Assembly: GCA_021234155.1 (NCBI GenBank) | Contig: JAJEKV010000002.1 | Location: forward strand, 36,495,107-36,559,106 | Reading direction: 5' to 3' | Length of the DNA stretch: 64,000 bases | Source of the DNA: Isoetes taiwanensis | Taxonomy: Eukaryota > Streptophyta > Lycopodiopsida > Isoetales > Isoetaceae | Shown: piece by piece, positions 55,944-64,000 of the stretch | How positions within the stretch are numbered: position 1 is the stretch's first letter | Layout of the letters: the number at the start of each line of letters is the position of its first letter | Program-made: the position numbers and the translations under genes | The notes under the pieces: generated by a model | The model's input: the letters and a program-made list of their open reading frames with translations, nothing else | The model's database searches: none | Told to the model about the DNA's origin: nothing

Positions 55944-56721
55944 CGAGAAGTAAGAAAGTATCATATAGAAAAGGAATTACATAGCGTAATACTTTAAGTC
56001 TTCAATATGCCAAAAAAAAAATCAGAATTCACCACATTAAACCGGATATATTTTTCATGCATGGCTCTTGAATGCATGCCGGATATATTTTTCTGGATGA
56101 TTACAAGAAGGAAACCAAATCTACATGCAAATCAAACACAAAACAAAGAGAGCACTACAATCAATTTTAATTGCTAGAATGAGAATAATCTGTGATTAAA
56201 AGCAAACTTTGAATGGCAACATACCCAAATTTTAGTCTTCAAACGAAATTTCAAGAGGCCTTACAATCTTGAAATTCGAATTTGATCTTCTGCAAATAAT
56301 AAGAGACCCGAAAAAATTTAAGGAAACCAAAGGTACATGCAAATAAAAAACAAAGCAAAGTCATGTCTATTGAAATCAAATTACAATGAAAGAAATCTTG
56401 GATTCAAAGCAAAGCAACAGACCCGAAATTTTGTCTTCGAAAGAAAGTATGCAAAAAGGCTCTACATTCTTGTAAGGCCGAATTTGATCTTCTGTCAGAC
56501 CCAAATCTTAGGAGAAAGTCCATACATTCTTCTTCATCAGTGATTAGTGATGGTGCACCGAAAATTCTCCCCCAAATTTTGAATTCTCTCGGGCGGGCGG
56601 TGGTGGTTGAAGCAAGGAACGAAAATAGGTAAGTGGCTAACTACCTTTCGAACTAATTTTCGAACTAATTAGGGGGGGACAGGGGGACAACTAAAATAAG
56701 ACACTATACCATGCTTTAACC

Positions 56722-57690
56722 CCATTGTTTTATGGAATGAAATATTTCTAGCTGGTTATCATTCATCATACTTGACATTTGAAGCATAGATTCTAGGTAC
56801 GATGCGTGGTCAGAAAATTTTGTTAGCTCGTGCATCACATCTCTGCCAATACGATGTTGCAATTGCAGCCCAAACGCCATGATGTTAGTCCCATGTTGAA
56901 CGCGAATATTATTGACTAAGTGCAGAGATTCATTGAAAGCAATTACATCATCATTAGGATATTCATCTAATAAGTCAAGGCTCATAGGCACCTGAAACTT
57001 GGTCCATAAATCGACTGCTGGTCCCTGATCAAGTATTAACATGGCAAAAAGAAAACGTAGCTGCGTAGGACTCAACGATAGAGAAGTTGCCTCTTCCATA
57101 ACTAGCATTGCTTCATTGTGTGCCGCAAGCAAACCCCCCCGCTTCTGCAGCCTGTTGATATGTCTCATATGTTTGATCATTAACCCTCTTTAATTCATCC
57201 CACGTCCTGGCCGGACGGTGCAACAAAATTTGTCTTAAGTAGAACGCCTCGCCGACCTTAGGTAATAGTAAACGTATTCTACATACTAATGGTTGTCTAA
57301 TCCTTTTCCTCACAATGCTTCGTGTAATTCCTTCTTGCTCTTGTTCTACATATGATCCAGATTCAGATGCTAATGATGGGTTAAAGGGTGTTAACGTATA
57401 TTGTTCGTAGTATTGAATATAAGTCAGCGTATCAAATACATGATCAGGCGGTCGTAAGAAGTATCGATACAACAATGATCTTGTATTTGGTCGCAACAGA
57501 TGCAAAGGCAGACATTTAACAGCAGGGGACTTATTCGTTATGTCGTATGACATTATTCTCCAAGACGCCTCCAGGCCGAAAGGTATCGTGCCTTTAAGTA
57601 CTCACGTATCTCATCTCTAGGAACCGATGCAGTAATATGCGTCTGCGGAATGTTTTCAGAGCAATGACCTGTATTGAGATTTGTATGCGC
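56722..57690 (-). CDS. Helitron E Rep-helicase linker region
   Basis: Two overlapping frames, 57553-57113 and 57180-56716, join if one G is removed from a run of seven near 57137, turning AGGFAC into AGGLLAAH. Another one-base loss near 57575 separates LEASWRIMSYDI from RYLSA upstream. The protein part contains the conserved Helitron segment EASWRIMSYDITNKSPAVK and later QLRFLFAMLILDQGPAVDLW, and ends IFHSIKQW at the transposon. Otherwise it is free of stops over 970 bases. Confidence 0.82.
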
Positions 57691-57938
57691 CCCGGGGGAT
57701 TCACATAGTGTAGGCCGTATATACCATGTGAATGGACGATAAGGGGTTTTTTTTAACCTAAAGCGTACGAATACGTACGGGAAGGGGTTCTTTAGACCTT
57801 AAAAAATCCAATCTCTAGTGATGTATTTCATACGGAAAGGGGTTTTTTAGACCTTAAAAAAAGCGTATACGAAGGGGTTTTTTATGACCCCTTCCTCGCA
57901 CATGGCGTATCCCTTATACACTAAGTGATATCCCCGGG
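57691..57938. mobile_element. 248-bp MITE with 8-bp target duplication in Helitron E
   Basis: Ends CCCGGGGGATTCACATAGTG and, inverted, CCCGGGGATATCACTTAGTG give TIRs of about 40 imperfect bases. GTATGCGC flanks both sides (57683-57690, 57939-57946). Removing the MITE and one GTATGCGC joins VNDAHT to NLNTGHCSENIPQ in frame. The 8-bp duplication suggests hAT-type. The body has three copies of GAAGGGGTT(C/T)TTTAGACCTTA or close variants. Confidence 0.85.
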
Positions 57939-60742
57939 GTATGCGCATCATTCACTTGTGTACCTCGTGTGATCGGAACTCTCTGCTGATCAAGGCCCGA
58001 TGACGTCTCCGTGTTTGTATGCCTCTCTTGAGTAATTTGAAATCTTGCAGTATCAAAGCCCTTATATATGTAACCATAGAGATAAGAGAAGACATGCACA
58101 GTGGATGCGATGTCAACCATAATATGGCAATCGAGTTCATGAAGCAAGAATGCATTATATGGAACTACCCACGCGTCATCTACACTCCTCCTCCTATATT
58201 GCACGTACCCTTTCGAGTCAAGGTGCGTCGTTGGATTAACTAGCTTTGGATAGTTATAGCAGCAAGAAGCACCACGTGGGGAGCATCTATTAGAATGTCT
58301 ATGCATCATAAATTTTTGGACCTGCGCCCGAATAATCGGATCACTTGGTAGTTCTGCAGATATAATTTCATCAACACATTCTATTGGTATATCTGGTTCG
58401 GTACGTAACACAAGATGCGAATGCGGTAATCCTCGCTTCTGAAACTCTACTACTGTTATTATATAAGATACCCGCTGAAAGAATTTATGCAACAATTCTT
58501 TTAGGCGTTGCAACCTTCCATGAAAACATCGAACAACAGTGATAGGTATATCAGAAGCATTTTGTCCAGGCCCAAGGGCAGCCCTTATTTCTGGCCAATC
58601 CGTGTTAGTCGTCATCGTAACGAATAGAGTTGGCCGGCCTTTTGACCTAGACAATGCCAACGCATCAGCAACCTGTACAGAGCACCACCTTTGACAACCC
58701 AAGAACGACAAAGGAAGGATAACATCATTTTGATTGTCATTTTCTCGCTCAGAGTAATCTTCATCGTATTGAATCCTCCTATTCCTGAAGGCGGAAGTCC
58801 TAAAGTAATTTAGTCGTGCGTCCTCAACCCTTGAATACATATCAACGAGATACTCCCCACATAAGCGGCCTAGCTGAAGGAACCTATCCTCATGCAAGGT
58901 TCTTGCTCTGTACCATTGTAGTTGCGTGAGACCATATTCATTCTTAAGACCCCACCCTGGTGTACCATGCGGAAATAGTAGTGGATATTGCAAAGGTTCA
59001 TACATGGGATCAAGAATATTCATAAAAGTCGGTTCACCCTCATTTCGAGCCCAAAAGCCCGCAACTCGGGATGCAATATCAGCCGTATTGCTGACCTCTG
59101 CAATTGCCGCTATTTCATCGCTCCCAATTATTCCCTCAACTGTAATATATGCCGAAGGCATATGCACACTCCCCATAGTTCGAAGGTGTCTAATAAATGG
59201 ATTTGCTCGATCGAGAATTGAACCAATGGTTGCAACCCACTGAAAGGGCACACCCTGAAGTCCTGCTTGCACATAACGTTGCGAATCGTCATATATATAC
59301 CAGTGTATGGGATTTCCAGTATCTCTTGTTGGAAGCAACCGATGATACGTACGACCCGTGATCGTCACTGATGAAGGGAAGTCCAAGTTGACGAACTCCC
59401 CATCAACTCCAAGCACGCTGAAGCAAAATAGTCTATTTATCTTTCTACATACTCCATTAAAACCCGGCATGTTGTATAGATTAACCAATGCATCAGGCAA
59501 GGAAGGTAACTGCGGGAGCAACCACTTTCCCTTATTACAACAAAACCCATTTTGTTCAACATTCAACAATGGAATATTGCAATACGTGCATCGTTTATTC
59601 CATGTGCACATCGTGAACGTTCGATTAATTGCTGTTCTCATATGTTGTGCACGAGCCTGCCAATGTGTAAGCACCCTTGACACTGAGTCCTCCTCCATAC
59701 TACCTGCTTGCATTTCAATATGGCTAGATGTCGTGCCTGCAGCAGATATATTTGTATGACGTCCTCTGCTTATTAGACGTATACGATCCCTTTCTTCATC
59801 AGGCAAGTTCGCATAACGCTCTCTTCGTCTATGGCGTACTTCATCTCTGTCCCCCTCATTTAACCTTGCATACCATCCTGCTTTGTACGTGTTACGATCG
59901 CTCGCATTTGCCGATGAGTCATTGACCAACTCGTTTTCATTGGTCGTTAACACGTTTAGAGTTGGAACAGTTCTATTTGTTCCATCTCCATGTATGTTTA
60001 CCATTCCAGGTTGAGGCTGTCCTGCCTGATGTCCACTCCTAGCACGAGATGCATCTCGAGCAGCTTCTCGTAAATTTCTATATCGCTCTATTTGCCTACG
60101 TCGCACCTCATCCCTGCCTTCCTCACTCAAACTAGCATACCATCCTGATCCATACGTACTCTGTTGGCCTTCAACTACTGGTGACCCCTCGTGTAACTCG
60201 CTTTCAAATGCAGGTAGGACATCCAAATTTGAAACAGATTCACTTATCCTAATTCCAGCTGCAAAGGAGGATTCACGTAAATTTGCATACCGTTCCCTTC
60301 GCTTACGACGCACTTCCTCCCGATCTTCCTCACTCAATCTAGCATACCAGTTCGAGTTACAGGTATTCTTCTCACCTGCAACTACCGGTGACCCCTCGAG
60401 TAGTCCGCTTTCACTAGCAGACGGAACATTTGCACTTACAGCAAATTCGTTTACCGTAAGTCCATTTGTATGCAAAGGAGCTCCATCTAAGTCGTTAGTC
60501 CTCCCAGGTTGACGTTGTCTTGGTCGTCGTCTCGCCCTCTCACGTACCACCTCTCGAGCAGCATCACTCAAGCTTGCATGCCGCTCTCGCTCCCGCTGTT
60601 GACTCCTCTCCCTATAATCTATTTCTGGTAGAGCACGAGGGGTCTCTCCTATCTGCCCAGCTAGATGCCATCTAGCACGATCTCTTGCCATTGCTCGCAA
60701 ATTTACATACCGTCCTATCCTTCTAGATGAGTTATCATCCAT
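57939..60742 (-). CDS. Helitron E replication initiator (HUH Rep), N-terminal part
   Basis: From ATG 60742 (MDDNSSRRIGRYVN) the frame is open for over 930 codons. The N-terminal third holds Arg-rich repeats of the type WYARLSEEDR.EVRRxxxERYANL, at least three times. Next come a C-x5-C-x2-C..CC zinc finger (about codons 378-405), a Helitron_like_N domain, HUH motif RGLPHSHLVL, CCYNYPKLVNP, and the tyrosine pair YLYGYIYKGFD near the end. Rep nicks and ligates DNA at Helitron ends. The last codons before the stop lie in the MITE. Splicing upstream is likely; the annotated ATG is the first in frame after the last plausible acceptor. Confidence 0.92.
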
Positions 60743-61281
60743 ATTCAATGCAAATTCTATTGCGACGCGCAATGATGTAGAAGAAGACTTACATGTCTGT
60801 CTACTCTGCGAATACCTTCCATTCGGATAGATAGCAATGAGATTGGGAATCTGTAATTAGGATCAAAGGAATTGCATTATTAAGGTAGCTCATCATGCAT
60901 TACATGACACAACCATCTAGTACATACATGGCATCTAGATATCACATCCATCAGCTCACAACATATACCTTGTATAATGAGTTTATTGTGATGGAATTAT
61001 ATTGATAGTATATTACGCGTAAATAAAAAAAATACATATATCTAAATCCGCTTAAATACGCATGGTTACCTAATTATCATTTGCCGGGGAACAAGCACAC
61101 TTGGAGAGCGCTGGCATAATCCATAATTCATCCCACATTATATACCTTACGTAACATGTTTATTATAACGAAAATATATTCAGAGCATATTACGACTCAC
61201 AAGAAAAAAGTATCCTATAATATGTCCACGGCAGTGGCAGTATCATCTAGTTATCATAAGCACATAACATGATCAAGTCAT

Positions 61282-61689
61282 CTACATATCTCCCTCTAAT
61301 ACTGCCGACATTACAGCATCCTTCGCCTCAACAATTTGCAACAATCGGTGGAGACGTGTTAATTGCGCAGTGAGCCTTTTAACACTGATCGTAAGAGTGA
61401 TATAATCCTTAGATATTTTATCGAGCTCTTCAGAAAGTCTCTCCAACTGTTTTTGAAATTTCCTTGTGATTACTGGAGGAGCACGTTTCCTATGCGATGC
61501 TATGTGCAAAGCAATTTGGTTCCGTCTGTACTTGTGAAGGATTCCCTTCCTGACAGTCATCACGGATACCTTGCGACTGTTCTGATTATTGTTCAAATGC
61601 ACATTCATATCACGAATAGTTAGAGACTCGTCAGTACCATTATCCAGGTCAACTTTAGCCCCAGCGGTCTCCTCAACCAATTCTGCCAT
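61282..61689 (-). CDS. Helitron E accessory ORF 2, 135 aa
   Basis: An open minus frame starts MAELVEETAGAKVDLDNG. It has a basic middle (HIASHRKRAPPVITRKFQKQ) and a C-terminal leucine-heptad coiled coil (LERLSEELDKISKDYITLTI and so on). It is possibly spliced: GTAG|TAAATG precedes it. It lies between the Helitron promoter and Rep on the same strand. No known domain recognised. A DNA-binding, dimerising protein would fit but is inference. Confidence 0.5.
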   Translation of the reverse strand: MAELVEETAGAKVDLDNGTDESLTIRDMNVHLNNNQNSRKVSVMTVRKGILHKYRRNQIALHIASHRKRAPPVITRKFQKQLERLSEELDKISKDYITLTISVKRLTAQLTRLHRLLQIVEAKDAVMSAVLEGDM

Positions 61690-61851
61690 TTACTACAATG
61701 CAAGATACAACAAACAAAAATCAAAATAAATCCAAACATGAACATTCCAACCCCACAACACACATTAAGATTATGTAAAGGTTAACATCGATATTAAATT
61801 AAACAAAAGTACATTCAATAATCCAAGTTTGTTCAATAACTAACTATAGGA

Positions 61852-62196
61852 TTAGATGTCACTGAATATCCCAACTTCAATCCTACCATCCACCATTTCA
61901 GTCTCCACCCTAAAGATACCTGCAGGTTCAATGGAGCCACAACCCATGTACTTCTCAAGATAATAGGATATGGCGCCTAAAGGGTAATTTGTTTCGATTA
62001 CTTCTAGTTTGTTGAGTAAGGAGCTAGGCAGAAAACGTTCCACAACTAAAGTATCAAAAAGAAACTCCGAGGATCCCTGTATCCAACCACATTCCACATG
62101 GTATAACTCATCTCCCTTTACTTTAATCGTTACATATAGAAATTTTTTAATCTTAGACGTCATCATAACTATGGCCTCCGGCAATGGCTTGCCCAT
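61852..62196 (-). CDS. Helitron E accessory ORF 1, 114 aa
   Basis: The ATG comes directly after a splice acceptor (CTAATTTCAG|ATGGGC). Upstream, AAG|GTAATT near 62405 is a donor, so a short 5' untranslated exon followed by an intron of about 200 bases is likely. The protein is mixed alpha/beta in appearance: KIKKFLYVTIKVKGDELYHV .. FDTLVVERFLPSSLLNKLEV .. GIFRVETEMVDGRIEVGIFS. I do not recognise it, and it does not look like the RPA-type proteins some plant Helitrons carry. Confidence 0.55.
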   Translation of the reverse strand: MGKPLPEAIVMMTSKIKKFLYVTIKVKGDELYHVECGWIQGSSEFLFDTLVVERFLPSSLLNKLEVIETNYPLGAISYYLEKYMGCGSIEPAGIFRVETEMVDGRIEVGIFSDI

Positions 62197-62478
62197 CTGA
62201 AATTAGTAGACATTATTAACTCACAGAGCAAAGAAAATTCAAGCAAAATTGAACTTCATAAAGGGATCAAAATAAGTGGTAATAGTGTACATGGAATATT
62301 AGTGTAGATCTTGAGGGAGACATAATACATTTATAGAATGGTCGAGAGAAGGGAATGAGAAATATAGAATGCAAGAAGCAAGAAGAAAACTGCAAAGAAT
62401 TACCTTAGAAGTAGGAGCAGTGCAAAAATAAGCGCCCAGAGGAGTTCGATTTGTGTTCGACCCTTTCAAGATGCCTTC

Positions 62479-62486
62479 TATTTATA
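62479..62486 (-). promoter_or_regulatory. Likely promoter (TATA box) of Helitron E
   Basis: The minus strand reads CATATAAATAGAAGGC. A start about 30 bases on would give a leader exon ending at the GTAATT donor near 62405. It is the only good TATA between the accessory ORFs and the next element. Confidence 0.5.
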
Positions 62487-62499
62487 TGCCAATCTTAAC

Positions 62500-63100
62500 A
62501 TGCGCACGTTTTTTTAAAGTAGAATAACATGCAAAGATCAAGAATCTAATGAATCTAATATTTATACGGTACATATATTATTTGATATCCACGTGATATA
62601 TAAAGCGATTCTAATAATGTGGTATAATAATGGCCTGCACAATGGTACGATGGGAATAAAGACACCTCATAATTAATGATATAATGATGGTGCAGTTATT
62701 GGCTCCAGCAATATCCCTGTCCCCCAAGGTGAGCCGGAGATCTTGAGAGTTAAAAATAAAAAATTCATTTCTAACAATGTGGATAGGCTATCAAGCTTTC
62801 AGATCAAGAACTTAAGAACTTGATCGCTATCAAGCTCAGATCAAGAGCTTTGAAGTAACTCAGAGAATCACATTTGAGCACAGAAGATACATGCCATTGG
62901 GCACAGAAGCTTTTGCCCATTCCTTCTAGGCACAGAGATTTGCTGCCGCTGCCGCCAAATCAGAAGTGCTGCCGCTGTTTGTTTTTGGTCTAAAGATTGG
63001 GGAGGTCCTGAGGGCGGGACTTACATGGGTTGGGGTGTGCAATGCCTTCCTGCTTGGAATAGTATTGCGGAGAGCATATGGACGGCAGGGTCTTCTTATA
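62500..63100. other. Region between Helitron E promoter and LINE copy 2
   Basis: AT-rich to about 62700, then mixed. The phrase TATCAAGCT..CAGATCAAGA occurs twice near 62788-62850. The 5' end of Helitron E (expected TC on the minus strand) must lie here, but I cannot place it. No gene seen. Confidence 0.4.
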
Positions 63101-64000
63101 GAATAGAATAGAATAGAATATGATTTTATCGTCCACGGAGACCAACTGGCCTATGGGACCCAAGTACAAAGAGAGAGAGCAGCAAGCGTATTACTACCAG
63201 GATTAAAAAACCCCCGCCCCGAAGGGTTTTCGGGGGAAAAACCTTAGTAGCAATAAGGATGCTGACATACTGCACAGTTATATACATAATCACAAGTACA
63301 ACTGAGGTTAATGTCGGACGGGGGCATAACGAAGTCCGCGTATCCATTACCTCCCTCCCGGTAATGATCCCAACAAGCCTACAGAGGCCGTGCTCAGTAG
63401 CTCATGCAAGGCCTGATGGGGCACAACTAACTGAGCATACTGAGCCCGGATATGCTCGTACGCCGGACAGGCCTGGAGGGCGTGACTTTCATCCTCAATG
63501 GCGTCCTGTTGACAAAGACCGGCGGACTCTGCCTCCTCGGCGTGACTTTCATCATCCTCAATGGCGTCCCGTTGGCGGACAAAGACGGACGGACTCTCGT
63601 CCTCCGCTGCGGCTCCCGAATCCATCTCCCTCGCCTCAATGCGGAGGTGGTGTGCACTGTCGCGAATGGAAGCAATCACCTGCGCGCTTTTCATGGGTAG
63701 ATGGGTGCGCAGTAGTGGTGTGGGCCCCTCGTGAGCATGGGATTAACCCGCCGTCGATAATTTGCCACCTTGACATGTGATAGGGCCTCAGATCCCAAAG
63801 CTTGGCCATGAAGCAAGCATCCAAGTACTGCTTCAAGGCAGCGCGTTCCTTCGGTGTATGCACTGGTCCACATCTGTGTGCCTGCACATTCCATAGCGAG
63901 AACCACTGGGCTTGCTTGTCTTTCCAGCAGGCTTTGAGTCGCTGCGGGCCCATCGCCACTGCCAAAGCAAGGTTGGGCAGCCGGGCTTCATCCATAGCCA
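63101..64000 (-). mobile_element. LINE copy 2, 3' end, cut by window edge
   Basis: It has the same (TATTC)n tail (63101-63120) and 3' UTR hairpin as copy 1. The minus frame 63995-63636 (MDEARLPNLALAVAMGPQRL) matches 31137-30826 of copy 1. The C-terminal zinc-finger region (HHLRIE.. then IEDESHALQACPAYEHIR) contains an internal tandem duplication of about 60 bases (63479-63600). The element continues beyond the window. Confidence 0.85.
63189..63255 (-). other. Conserved 3' UTR hairpin of LINE copy 2
   Basis: TATTACTAC (63189-63197) faces TAGTAGCAATA (63245-63255), with C-rich and G-rich inner arms. Same fold as at 30382-30452. Covarying change relative to copy 1: CTG/CAG there, CTA/TAG here. 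Confidence 0.55.

Larger units (their letters stand above)
46595..56721. mobile_element. 10.13-kb TIR DNA transposon of unassigned superfamily
   Basis: Twenty-base terminal inverted repeats GGTTAAAGCATGGTATAGTG (46595-46614) and its complement (56702-56721) are flanked by CCATTG (46589-46594, 56722-56727). The duplication could be 4 bp (CATT) with TIRs starting GGG, or 6 bp; the flanks cannot distinguish. Excision restores the Helitron helicase frame. Inside are two convergent genes: plus strand about 46700-51003 with a RING-like motif and FCP1-type domain, and minus strand 55943-52791 with a transposase-like protein. Tandem repeats lie at 51221-51476 and 51774-51975. Introns look spliceable. 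Superfamily unknown to me. Confidence 0.88.

Noticed and set aside
46610-56706. CACTA/TAGTG at the inner edges of the 10-kb element, suggesting a CACTA (EnSpm) transposon
   Set aside because: They point the wrong way (TAGTG on the left, CACTA on the right) and the duplicated target lies outside GGTTAAAG..., so the ends are those TIRs.
58926-59243. Plus-strand ORFs over the Helitron Rep
   Set aside because: Shadows of the 930-codon Rep frame on the other strand.

Overview
The window reads as a transposon-packed stretch of a land-plant nuclear genome. The plant assignment rests on a JAZ-type TIFY/Jas gene, a tRNA-iMet primer site in an LTR element, plant-type Helitron and Ty3/Gypsy elements, and GT-AG introns. 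Which plant it is cannot be settled from the sequence; the element types hint at a seed-free lineage (fern, lycophyte or bryophyte), but that is inference.

Layout. 1-5593: 5' part of Ty3/Gypsy copy A (minus strand, continuing off the left edge) with its 5' LTR. 5594-11822: decayed gag region and 1.6-kb 5' LTR of a second LTR element (C, minus), apparently the site into which A inserted. 12222-14367: broken, intron-containing gene for a Crypton-type tyrosine recombinase (plus). 14933-18600: an intact ten-exon RING E3 ligase of the TRAIP family (plus), the clearest host gene. 18601-21500: spacer with a 144-bp MITE, duplicated segments and one unidentified 149-codon ORF. 21788-25858, 29803-30301 and probably 43706-43800: pieces of an old Helitron D (minus), whose gene carries repeated 81-nt exons encoding an AT-hook. 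A ~3.9-kb block (25859-29802) interrupts it, carrying TIFY/Jas exons, MCM-like exons and a small retroposon. 30302-43705: a LINE (minus) split by a complete 10.84-kb Ty3/Gypsy element B (32410-43248, 5-bp TSD CCACG). 44040-45280: hairpin, tRNA-derived repeat array and tandem repeats downstream of Helitron E. 45281-62500: Helitron E (minus), nearly intact, with two upstream accessory ORFs, a 248-bp MITE and, in its helicase gene, a 10.13-kb terminal-inverted-repeat DNA transposon (46595-56721). 63101-64000: 3' part of a second LINE copy.

The most interesting object is the 10.13-kb TIR transposon. Removing it with one copy of its target duplication restores the Helitron helicase frame exactly, so its ends are defined to the base. 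Its minus-strand gene encodes a transposase-like protein with DFAEN, FSDGAASQFK and HAKG..HDG motifs. Its plus-strand gene carries a RING-like motif and an FCP1-type phosphatase domain whose catalytic aspartates are replaced by glutamates. I cannot assign it to a named superfamily. Other notable items are the plant Crypton-like recombinase, a promoter-bearing antisense ORF inside Ty3 element B, the AT-hook exon series, accessory ORFs in the Helitron E transcription unit, and a conserved RNA hairpin at the LINE 3' ends.

Caution: copies of the Gypsy element differ repeatedly where one has CTG or CAG and the other CCG, CG or a deletion. That pattern is suspicious for read errors at methylated CHG sites, so some frameshifts in these repeats may not be real.
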